From assembly GCA_025351545.1 (NCBI GenBank), contig JANXVQ010000191.1, positions 1 to 5,070 of the forward strand: 5,070 bases of DNA, given 5' to 3'. Below the pieces are notes generated by a model. It made no database searches and was not told the origin of the DNA. It saw only the letters and a program-made list of their open reading frames with translations. Below are positions 1 through 5,070 of the stretch, piece after piece (the stretch's first letter is position 1; each line of letters begins with the position of its first letter). A program made the translations under genes and the position numbers. The stretch is from Spirosoma sp. GTDB taxonomy: Bacteria; Bacteroidota; Bacteroidia; Cytophagales; Spirosomataceae.

Positions 1-356
1 AGAATACCCTTCAACTTGGCCTTGAAATCATCAGCATTCGCTTTCAGCGATTGCGCTTTTGCCTTATTATCGTCGGAGCTAGCCTGAATAGCATCTACTT
101 TCTGGGCACGGGCCAGCGTAACATCATATACTTTTTGCGACGTAGCCTGATCGAGACCTAACTGCTGCGTCATACGGTCGGTCATTTTTTTGGCGCGGGT
201 GGCTGGATCACCCATTTGATGTTGCTGCATGGGCCGGTTTTTACCCATTCTGGTAGTAGCCTGGGCTGGCGCATCGGGAGCAGCCGTTTGTTGTGCGAAT
301 AAAGATAATGAGACGAAAGAGAGGAGTAGTCCACTCAGGGCGATTTTCTTAAACAT
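1..356 (-). CDS. Secreted Spy/CpxP-like (DUF4890-like) helical protein, 3' end beyond window
   Basis: The reading frame opens with ATG at 356-354 and stays open to the left edge (118 full codons), so the C-terminus is missing because of the window and not because of a mutation. Residues 1-21 form a clear signal peptide: Lys3-Lys4, a hydrophobic core, then a likely cleavage Leu-Phe-Ala|Gln at 21/22. A low-complexity linker rich in Ala, Thr, Gln and Met follows (22-52). From about residue 54 a charged, Gln/Lys/Ala-rich helical stretch begins with R-A-K-K-M-T-D-R-M-T-Q-Q-L-G-L-D. This resembles the 'LTxxQ'-type helical repeat of Spy/CpxP and the DUF4890 proteins common in Bacteroidota. Such proteins are periplasmic and in Proteobacteria are linked to envelope stress or chaperone activity; here that role is inference. 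It is probably a separate transcription unit downstream of the sulfoxide reductase. Family placement is moderate; secreted and helical is firm. Confidence 0.8.
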   Translation of the reverse strand, partial: MFKKIALSGLLLSFVSLSLFAQQTAAPDAPAQATTRMGKNRPMQQHQMGDPATRAKKMTDRMTQQLGLDQATSQKVYDVTLARAQKVDAIQASSDDNKAKAQSLKANADDFKAKLKGI

Positions 357-437
357 GTTCGTGATAGTTAAATCCGAATATAAGACGACGCAAAGTGTCT
401 GCGGTTTAAGCGCACAGGTGAATTTAATTATATATTA

Positions 438-454
438 ATCAGGAGATCGCTGAT
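438..454 (-). terminator. Weak hairpin at the end of the sulfoxide reductase gene
   Basis: ATCAG (454-450) and CTGAT (442-438) form a 5-bp inverted repeat around a 7-nt loop. It overlaps the stop codon of the methionine sulfoxide reductase gene and is followed on the minus strand by an AT-rich tract (TAATATATAATT), not a clean T run. It could be a weak intrinsic terminator of the mre operon. The stem is short enough to be chance. The rest of the 97-nt gap (357-453) shows no gene and no convincing promoter box for the downstream secreted-protein gene. Confidence 0.25.
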
Positions 455-936
455 CAGAAAGTCTTTATCAACTCCGCAATCTGCTCCAGGCCCGCTACGT
501 CAACCCCGCTAAAATCGTTTACCTGGTCACTATCCACATCCAGCACCATCGTCACGTTTCCAGCCTGATCAAATACCGGAACAACTACTTCCGATTTTGA
601 GGCCGAACTACAGGCAATATGTCCCGGAAATTGGTCAACGTCGGGCACCAGAATCGTTTCTTGTCGGGTATATGCGGCCCCACAAACACCTTTATCGAAC
701 GCAATCCGAGTGCAGGCAATTGGTCCCTGAAACGGCCCCAACACCAACTGGTTATCTTTTTTGAGGTAAAACCCAACCCAGAAAAACCCAAAGGCTTCTT
801 TAAGGGCAGCAGCAATGTTAGCCAGATTAGCAATCAGGTCTGGTTCGCCCTCAACGAGTGCGGCTATCTGTGGAATCAGGCTATCATAAACGGCCTGCCG
901 GTTCAAGAACTTTGGGATAATTAATGTTTCAGCCAT
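454..936 (-). CDS. msrC: Free methionine-(R)-sulfoxide reductase (GAF domain, fRMsr)
   Basis: A 160-residue single GAF-domain protein. The family reduces free methionine-R-sulfoxide in the cytoplasm, using thioredoxin for recycling; the E. coli member is YebR/MsrC. The identifying stretch is L-G-P-F-Q-G-P-I-A-C-T-R-I, then G-V-C-G-A-A, then G-H-I-A-C-S-S-A-S-K-S-E. It places three cysteines at 75, 85 and 109, with the same 10- and 24-residue spacing as the catalytic and resolving cysteines of the E. coli enzyme. Glu116 and the V-L-D-V-D-S motif (Asp133, Asp135) match the substrate-binding acidic residues. All key residues are present, so it should be active. I chose ATG at 936, which begins M-A-E-T-L-I; an in-frame TTG at 969 would add an 11-residue tail unlike the family. 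It starts 36 nt after the mreD stop, on the same strand, so it is probably the last gene of the mre transcript. Confidence 0.93.
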   Translation of the reverse strand: MAETLIIPKFLNRQAVYDSLIPQIAALVEGEPDLIANLANIAAALKEAFGFFWVGFYLKKDNQLVLGPFQGPIACTRIAFDKGVCGAAYTRQETILVPDVDQFPGHIACSSASKSEVVVPVFDQAGNVTMVLDVDSDQVNDFSGVDVAGLEQIAELIKTF

Positions 937-972
937 AATTGTTAGGGTGGAACGCCTGCCCGGTGCCAAAAA

Positions 973-1479
973 TTAATTTCTCGTAAAAAACTGAATCAGA
1001 ACGATGCTGACAGTTGTAAATAAGGTGCTGGCTCCTACCCGAATAAGCGTTGGAATAATCAGCGTCAGGCTGCTGGCTTCGATGAAAAAGAGAGCCGTAT
1101 GATGAATTAAAGCCAGCATGAATACGTATCGAAAAAAAGCTCCGACACCCAGTTCCCGCAACGAGAATCCAATTCGCGTTTCTAAACCCGGCACATCAAT
1201 TTGTGATCGCACAATCAATGGCCGACAGTAGGCCATCAGCACTGTTGCCGCTGCATGCATACCTAATGTATTATAAAACATGTCGATCGTGATGCCCGTC
1301 ACGAAAGCGATAACCAGTAACCATGTCATGCCAATTTCATTCGGTAAGAGCAGGATGCAGGCAATGTAAATGAAGCAGAATGCGTAATCGAACAAGACCA
1401 GATTCCGTACCAGAAGGATTTGTAATACTAGGTACAACAAAAATAAAAACGATGTGGACAGAATTTCGCGCAGGGTCAT
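973..1479 (-). CDS. mreD: Rod shape-determining membrane protein MreD
   Basis: A 168-residue, very hydrophobic inner-membrane protein, the usual MreD length. About five to six membrane segments can be drawn near residues 8-27, 30-47, 50-68, 70-88, 112-134 and 139-164. The most diagnostic part is G-I-T-I-D-M-F-Y-N-T-L-G-M-H-A-A-A (62-78), which follows the MreD pattern of a Gly/Asp pair, an aromatic and then a Gly-x-His-Ala turn. MreD works with MreC and MreB in the elongasome that guides lateral peptidoglycan synthesis. Its ATG lies 42 nt after the mreC stop, and that gap holds an inverted repeat. The gene order mreB-mreC-mreD makes the assignment secure even though the sequence family is diverse. 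There is no Shine-Dalgarno motif, as expected in Bacteroidota; the start follows an A/T-rich CTATAAA. Confidence 0.92.
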   Translation of the reverse strand: MTLREILSTSFLFLLYLVLQILLVRNLVLFDYAFCFIYIACILLLPNEIGMTWLLVIAFVTGITIDMFYNTLGMHAAATVLMAYCRPLIVRSQIDVPGLETRIGFSLRELGVGAFFRYVFMLALIHHTALFFIEASSLTLIIPTLIRVGASTLFTTVSIVLIQFFTRN

Positions 1480-1489
1480 TTTATAGATC

Positions 1490-1522
1490 AGTATGTTACG
1501 GACTACTGGGACAGAACATACT
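1490..1522 (-). repeat. 8-bp inverted repeat in the mreC-mreD gap
   Basis: AGTATGTT and AACATACT (1490-1497 and 1515-1522) are perfect reverse complements separated by 17 nt. In the mreC-mreD mRNA they would form a hairpin beginning at the last base-region of the mreC stop codon and ending 10 nt before the mreD start. No T run follows, so it is not a typical terminator. It could affect mRNA processing or mreD initiation. An 8-bp repeat of this kind could also arise by chance somewhere in 5 kb, but its placement exactly in a 42-nt gap is notable. Confidence 0.45.
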
Positions 1523-2358
1523 TATTTTTCGCTTTCAATTTGTTTCTGTAACTGTTCCTGTTCCGCTTGCAGACGATTATTTACGACGTACACAAATGAG
1601 AGATTACTGAAATTCGTTGCCAGATCAAACGTGATATCGTAGAACGTCTGATTTGGCTGAACGCCAACTGTACGAACGCGCCCAACCAGAATTCCCGGAG
1701 GAAAAGTCGAATTAAATTCCGAGGTAACAACCGAATCTCCTTTACTGACGGGCTTGTAACGTGGAATGGCATCTAATTTCATAAGATGTGGATCGACGCC
1801 GTCCCACTTGGCAGAGCCGATTTCATTGGCCTTAGTCAATTTCGACGATACCAAAAACTCAGAATGCAAAATGGATGTAATCACCGAAAAATGCTTATTG
1901 CAAACTTTCACGTTACCAACGACACCCGTTGGTGAGATAACGCCCATACCGGGTCTAATGCCATCGTCGGTGCCTTTATCAATTGTAATGTAATTGTCAG
2001 CAAACTGCGTCGTGTTGTCAATCACCTTTGCAACGGTAAATTTAAACCGGTCGGCAAAAGCAGAATCGGCCTGATACTCCGCCGGAGCAGCGGGCTTACT
2101 CTGGAGTAATTTAGTCAGTTGGGTGTTAAGTCGTTGATTCTCCAGCGCCAGATCGGCATTGACTTCTCGAAGGCTGGCATAGTCGTTAGCCGCATTTGAC
2201 CAGGCCAACACCTGAGCCGCATACCGGTTTGAGGTATTGAAATACGTAACACTCCAATAGTTGCTGGTATTGATGATGAAGTAGAAACAAAGTACTTCGA
2301 GCAACACAAACAAAATGAAGTTTCGGCTTCGGACGAAAAAGTCAACTAACTCTCCCAT
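1522..2358 (-). CDS. mreC: Rod shape-determining protein MreC
   Basis: A 278-residue bitopic envelope protein with the standard MreC plan. A short cytoplasmic N-terminus (M-G-E-L-V-D-F-F-V-R-S-R-N) precedes one membrane helix at about 13-30. A periplasmic coiled coil (about 45-90, with L-R-E-V-N-A-D-L-A-L-E-N-Q-R-L) then leads to the two-lobed beta-barrel domain at about 107-262. Family marks there include N-Y-I-T-I-D-K-G-T-D-D-G-I-R-P-G-M-G-V, then G-V-V-G-N-V, and later P-P-G-I-L-V-G-R-V. The C-terminus is a short Gln/Glu-rich helix. MreC forms filaments in the periplasm and activates PBP2/RodA. The frame extends upstream to ATG 2391 and TTG 2418, but those starts lie inside the 76-nt palindrome between mreB and mreC. 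ATG 2358 sits just past it in an A/T-rich context (TTTATATG) and gives the usual Bacteroidota MreC N-terminus, so I prefer it. Confidence 0.93.
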   Translation of the reverse strand: MGELVDFFVRSRNFILFVLLEVLCFYFIINTSNYWSVTYFNTSNRYAAQVLAWSNAANDYASLREVNADLALENQRLNTQLTKLLQSKPAAPAEYQADSAFADRFKFTVAKVIDNTTQFADNYITIDKGTDDGIRPGMGVISPTGVVGNVKVCNKHFSVITSILHSEFLVSSKLTKANEIGSAKWDGVDPHLMKLDAIPRYKPVSKGDSVVTSEFNSTFPPGILVGRVRTVGVQPNQTFYDITFDLATNFSNLSFVYVVNNRLQAEQEQLQKQIESEK

Positions 2359-2366
2359 ATAAACAA

Positions 2367-2442
2367 ATAACGCGGATAGAAGTCTGCGCATTATGGATTG
2401 CCAGAGCAATAACCACAAGACAAAAACTTCCGTCCGCGTTAT
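2367..2442 (-). repeat. 76-nt long palindromic element filling the mreB-mreC gap
   Basis: The ends are a perfect 10-bp inverted repeat, ATAACGCGGA (2442-2433 on the minus strand) and TCCGCGTTAT (2376-2367). Reading inward in the mRNA there is a 2x2 internal loop, then GAAGUUU/AGACUUC (2430-2424 with 2385-2379, one G-U). Next come a symmetrical 5x5 loop, UUGUGG/CCAUAA (2418-2413 with 2396-2391, one G-U), a UU bulge, and AUUGC/GCAAU (2410-2406 with 2401-2397) closed by the tetraloop UCUG. That is 28 base pairs in 76 nt, occupying nearly all of the 88-nt gap between the mreB stop and the preferred mreC start. The bases after it are U-rich (UUGUUUAU) but not a clean run. It could be a REP- or MITE-like repeat, an mRNA-stabilising or processing hairpin that sets mreB above mreC, or a weak attenuator. 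The structure is seen directly; its role is inference. Confidence 0.8.
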
Positions 2443-2446
2443 AAAA

Positions 2447-3472
2447 TTAGCTAATCAGTACCGATCGGTACATTTCTAAATTCTTAATCACTTCACCCGT
2501 CCCTTTCACTACAGCTTTGAGCGGATCATCGGCAACGTGAATTGGCAGCTTGGTTTTAGCAGCAAGCCGCTTATCGAGACCGTGCAGGAGTGCCCCGCCC
2601 CCCGTTAAATGAATACCGTTTGTGTAGATATCGGCCGATAATTCTGGTGGCGAAATTTCGAGCGCTTTCATCGTAGCCTCTTCAATTTTCGAGATGGATT
2701 TATCGAGCGCGTAGGCAATTTCGCTATAAGTAACCTTGATTTCTTTCGGAATACCGGTCATTAAATCGCGACCCCGAATTTCGTAATCCGGTGGTGGATT
2801 GTCCAGTTCGGGCAGGGCTGAACCAACTTCCATCTTGATTTGCTCGGCCGAGCGTTCGCCAATGAGCAAATTATGTTCCCGACGCATGTAATCCACAATG
2901 TCGCGGGTGAAAACATCACCGGCAATACGGATAGATTGTTCGCAGACAATTCCCGACAGGGCAATTACGGCGATCTCGGTGGTCCCCCCCCCAATGTCCA
3001 CGATCATCGTGCCGTTGGGTTGTGTGATATCAATGCCAATTCCGATAGCGGCCGCAATCGGCTCGTGTACCATATATACTTCCTTGGCGCCAGCATGTTC
3101 GGCAGAATCCTTAACGGCCCGCTTTTCTACCTCTGTAATGCCCGACGGAATGCAAATAACCATCCGGTGCGAAGGCGAAAACAGCTTGTTGCCGGGGTTA
3201 ATCATTTTAATCATGCCCCGAATCATTAGTTCGGCGGCAGTAAAGTCGGCAATAACACCATCTTTTAACGGGCGAATTGTCTTGATGTTTTCATTGGTCT
3301 TTTCGTGCATCTGCATGGCCTTATGACCAATGGCCAGCACCTTTCCGGTGAGCTTGTCCATGGCAATAATTGAGGGCTCATCCACCACAATCCGATCCTT
3401 GTGAATAATCAAGGTATTGGCCGTTCCCAGGTCAATAGCAATGTCGCTGGTTAAAAAATTAAAAAGTCCCAT
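2447..3472 (-). CDS. mreB: Actin-like cell-shape protein MreB
   Basis: A 341-residue protein of the actin/Hsp70 ATPase fold, full length for MreB. The nucleotide-binding motifs are all present. Phosphate-1 is D-L-G-T-A-N-T (14-20). The catalytic Glu137 lies in V-H-E-P-I-A-A. Phosphate-2 is D-I-G-G-G-T-T-E-I-A (159-168), and the adenosine motif is L-T-G-G-G-A-L-L (289-296). The N-terminus M-G-L-F-N-F-L is short and hydrophobic and could help membrane attachment, as known for MreB. MreB forms antiparallel double filaments on the inner membrane and directs the elongasome with MreC and MreD. The ATG at 3472 follows an A/T-rich ACATATA with no Shine-Dalgarno motif. It is the first gene of the minus-strand operon, with a candidate promoter about 54 nt upstream. 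Codons 161-163 are GGG GGG GGG, a G9 run within the phosphate-2 motif. Confidence 0.98.
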   Translation of the reverse strand: MGLFNFLTSDIAIDLGTANTLIIHKDRIVVDEPSIIAMDKLTGKVLAIGHKAMQMHEKTNENIKTIRPLKDGVIADFTAAELMIRGMIKMINPGNKLFSPSHRMVICIPSGITEVEKRAVKDSAEHAGAKEVYMVHEPIAAAIGIGIDITQPNGTMIVDIGGGTTEIAVIALSGIVCEQSIRIAGDVFTRDIVDYMRREHNLLIGERSAEQIKMEVGSALPELDNPPPDYEIRGRDLMTGIPKEIKVTYSEIAYALDKSISKIEEATMKALEISPPELSADIYTNGIHLTGGGALLHGLDKRLAAKTKLPIHVADDPLKAVVKGTGEVIKNLEMYRSVLIS

Positions 3473-3525
3473 TATATGTTGGCGCAGAACGCTTTCTTAC
3501 GAGTCTACAGTGTTTTTAAGGTCCG

Positions 3526-3533
3526 CAAAAATA
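3526..3533 (-). promoter_or_regulatory. Candidate -7 box of the mreBCD promoter
   Basis: TATTTTTG on the minus strand matches the Bacteroidota sigma-ABfr -7 consensus TAnnTTTG. It would start transcription near 3521 and give a leader of about 48 nt before mreB. A good -33 TTTG is not present at the expected distance; the nearest is a TTTA about 21 nt upstream. The assignment therefore rests on the -7 box and its position. Confidence 0.45.
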
Positions 3534-3613
3534 TAGATTATTTAAGAGAATAAACTGAATAATAAATAATGAACCGTATGGATAATGGCTAACTGTAGCA
3601 CAGAACCTCTGAT

Positions 3614-3631
3614 TATGCATTCTTCGGCATA
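3614..3631. repeat. Small inverted repeat upstream of the GH3 gene
   Basis: TATGC (3614-3618) and GCATA (3627-3631) are inverted around an 8-nt spacer. They lie just upstream of the GH3-gene -7 box, where a -33 element would be expected. It could be an operator half-site pair, but 5-bp arms are weak evidence. The remainder of the 191-nt divergent spacer (3473-3663) is AT-rich and shows no small gene or RNA that I can support. Confidence 0.2.
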
Positions 3632-3648
3632 CATTATCTATTAAGCAC

Positions 3649-3656
3649 TACTTTTG
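3649..3656 (+). promoter_or_regulatory. Candidate -7 box of the GH3-gene promoter
   Basis: TACTTTTG is a full match to the Bacteroidota -7 consensus TAnnTTTG and ends 7 nt before the ATG of the GH3 gene. With the usual spacing, transcription would start within a few bases of the ATG, giving a leaderless or nearly leaderless mRNA. No good -33 TTTG is present; a TTCG at 3623-3626 is the closest. Confidence 0.5.
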
Positions 3657-3663
3657 CATTATT

Positions 3664-5070
3664 ATGGGAATACGTTCAGTTGTCAGTAAGCCATTGGCTA
3701 AGTGGGTAGTGGAACGGCAGCAAACCTGGATGTACCAACCTGCCGAAGCTCAGCAACGCTGGTTTCGGCGATTGATGGAAGGTGGTCGGAATACTGTTTT
3801 TGGTCAGGATCACCGCTTTAACGATGTGCATACGGTTGAGGAATTTCGACAGGCGGTTCCCGTTCGGGATTACGAAGATCTAAAGCCTTATATCGAGCAG
3901 ATCCTGAATGGTGGAACGGATGTACTCTGGAAGGGGAAACCGTTATATTTTGCCAAAACATCCGGTACGACATCCGGCACCAAGTACATTCCAATTACCC
4001 AGGATTCTATTCCAAATCATATCAATTCTGCCCGCGATGCACTGTTGAATTACATTAATGAAACCGGGAATGGTGCCTTTCTTGACAAGAAATTAATCTT
4101 TCTGTCGGGCAGTCCCGAACTGACCCGGAAAGCGGACATTAATATCGGTCGGTTGTCCGGTATTGCGAACCACCACGTTCCCGCTTATCTGCGCACAAAC
4201 CAACTGCCTAGCTACGAAACCAATATTATTGAGGATTGGGAAACGAAACTGGAGCGGATCATAGACGAGACGCTGACCCAGCCCATGTCGCTCATTTCCG
4301 GGATTCCACCCTGGGTGCAGATGTATTTCGACCGGATTCAGGAACGGACGGGCAAATTGATTAAAGATGTTTTTCCTGATTTTTCGGTGTTCGTCTATGG
4401 CGGTGTCAATTTCGAGCCGTACCGCGCCAAGTTATTTGACAGTATCGGCAAACGCATCGACTCCATTGAAACTTACCCGGCATCGGAAGGCTTTATTGCC
4501 TTTCAGGATAGCCAGACAGAAGAAGGCTTGCTATTGTTAGTGGATAGTGGCATCTTTTTTGAATTTATTGCGGCTGACGAATACTTTACCGAAAATCCAC
4601 GCCGACTAACGATTGACGAAGTTGAGTTAGGTAAAAACTACGCTGTTATTATCAACAACAACGCTGGATTGTGGGGTTATTCCCTTGGCGATACCGTCAA
4701 ATTTGTGTCGCGGGAACCCTACCGACTTCTTGTAACGGGGCGTATAAAACACTTCATTTCAGCTTTTGGTGAACATGTCATCGGTGAGGAAGTTGAGAAG
4801 GCATTGAAAGACGCCATGCAGAAACACCCCGAAACCGAAGTTGTCGAGTTCACGGTGGCGCCAATGGTTAGTCCGAAAGAAGGGTTGCCTTATCATGAGT
4901 GGTTGGTCGAGTTTGCAACGCCCCCTTACGACTCTGTTGCTTTCGCCCGAGATCTGGACAATCGCCTTATTGAACTGAATGTATATTATGATGACTTAAT
5001 CACTGGTTCCATTCTGCAACCGCTCAAACTATCGAGTTTACCACGAGGAGCATTTCAGCGGTACATGAAA
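3664..5070 (+). CDS. GH3-family acyl-acid amido synthetase-like protein, 3' end beyond window
   Basis: The frame is open from ATG 3664 through the last base (469 codons, no stop); family members are around 500 residues, so only a short C-terminus should be missing. It belongs to the GH3 branch of the ANL adenylating enzymes. Plant members join amino acids to jasmonate or auxin through an acyl-adenylate; the substrate of bacterial homologues is largely unknown. Visible motifs are the phosphate-binding loop K-T-S-G-T-T-S-G-T-K (98-107), the adenine-site Y-P-A-S-E-G (271-276) preceded by Y-G-G-V-N-F, and the ribose-binding Y-S-L-G-D-T-V (339-345). The hinge region R-I-K-H-F-I-S-A-F-G-E-H begins at 360. 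An in-frame TGA at 3610-3612 with no ATG in between makes 3664 the most upstream ATG. It diverges from mreB and shares its 191-nt promoter spacer. The cellular role is not evident from the sequence. Confidence 0.93.
   Translation, partial: MGIRSVVSKPLAKWVVERQQTWMYQPAEAQQRWFRRLMEGGRNTVFGQDHRFNDVHTVEEFRQAVPVRDYEDLKPYIEQILNGGTDVLWKGKPLYFAKTSGTTSGTKYIPITQDSIPNHINSARDALLNYINETGNGAFLDKKLIFLSGSPELTRKADINIGRLSGIANHHVPAYLRTNQLPSYETNIIEDWETKLERIIDETLTQPMSLISGIPPWVQMYFDRIQERTGKLIKDVFPDFSVFVYGGVNFEPYRAKLFDSIGKRIDSIETYPASEGFIAFQDSQTEEGLLLLVDSGIFFEFIAADEYFTENPRRLTIDEVELGKNYAVIINNNAGLWGYSLGDTVKFVSREPYRLLVTGRIKHFISAFGEHVIGEEVEKALKDAMQKHPETEVVEFTVAPMVSPKEGLPYHEWLVEFATPPYDSVAFARDLDNRLIELNVYYDDLITGSILQPLKLSSLPRGAFQRYMK

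Noticed and set aside
394..402. TTTG-like sequence upstream of the secreted-protein gene as a promoter element
   Set aside because: On the minus strand ACTTTGCG and TATATTCG are present, but they are too close together for a -33/-7 pair, and the second deviates from the consensus.
229..438. Plus-strand open frame of 69 codons with a hydrophobic start
   Set aside because: It lies opposite the signal-peptide gene at 1-356 on the minus strand, and its hydrophobic start is an antisense by-product of that gene's linker and signal-peptide coding sequence.
619..924. Plus-strand open frame of 101 codons
   Set aside because: It is antisense to the methionine sulfoxide reductase gene, whose catalytic motifs are clear; there is no independent support for it.
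937..969. TTG start at 969 for the sulfoxide reductase
   Set aside because: It would add M-A-P-G-R-R-S-T-L-T-I, which is unlike the family N-terminus; ATG 936 gives the expected 160-residue protein.
2367..2442. The palindrome as a standard intrinsic terminator
   Set aside because: It lacks the compact GC-rich stem and clean T run of such terminators; the U-rich bases after it are interrupted, and mreC and mreD must still be expressed from the same strand.
2840..3326. Two plus-strand open frames of 129 and 142 codons opposite mreB
   Set aside because: Both are antisense shadows of the strongly conserved mreB frame; their translations show no domain-like pattern and they overlap each other in different frames.

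Overview
The window looks like core chromosome from a Bacteroidota bacterium, most likely of the Cytophagales (Spirosoma-like). This rests on the MreB/MreC/MreD protein styles, the absence of Shine-Dalgarno motifs before starts, and two Bacteroidota-type -7 boxes (TAnnTTTG) in the one divergent promoter region. The genus is an inference from protein style, not a search result.

Layout. On the minus strand, read right to left, lies the cell-shape operon mreB (3472-2447), mreC (2358-1522) and mreD (1479-973). It is followed 36 nt later by a GAF-domain free methionine-(R)-sulfoxide reductase (936-454). Beyond a 97-nt gap, a secreted Spy/CpxP-like or DUF4890-like helical protein starts at 356 and runs off the left edge. 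On the plus strand, a GH3-family acyl-acid amido-synthetase-like gene starts at 3664, diverges from mreB across a 191-nt spacer, and runs off the right edge after 469 codons. Both edge genes are truncated only by the window.

How the genes work together. MreB forms membrane-bound actin-like filaments. MreC is the bitopic periplasmic scaffold and MreD the polytopic membrane partner of the elongasome. The mrdA (PBP2) and rodA genes that often follow mreD are not here; a small redox-repair enzyme takes that position. GH3 and the Spy-like protein have no evident mechanistic link to cell shape.

Most notable non-coding structure. The mreB-mreC gap is almost entirely filled by one 76-nt imperfect palindrome (2367-2442) with perfect 10-bp ends. 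It folds in the mRNA into a nearly continuous hairpin and looks like a small REP/MITE-type repeat or an mRNA-processing element. It also implies that the mreC start should be at 2358 rather than further upstream. A second, smaller 8-bp inverted repeat sits in the mreC-mreD gap. mreB also carries a run of nine G inside its phosphate-2 motif. I see no phage, CRISPR, transposase, tRNA or rRNA, and no obvious new multi-gene system.
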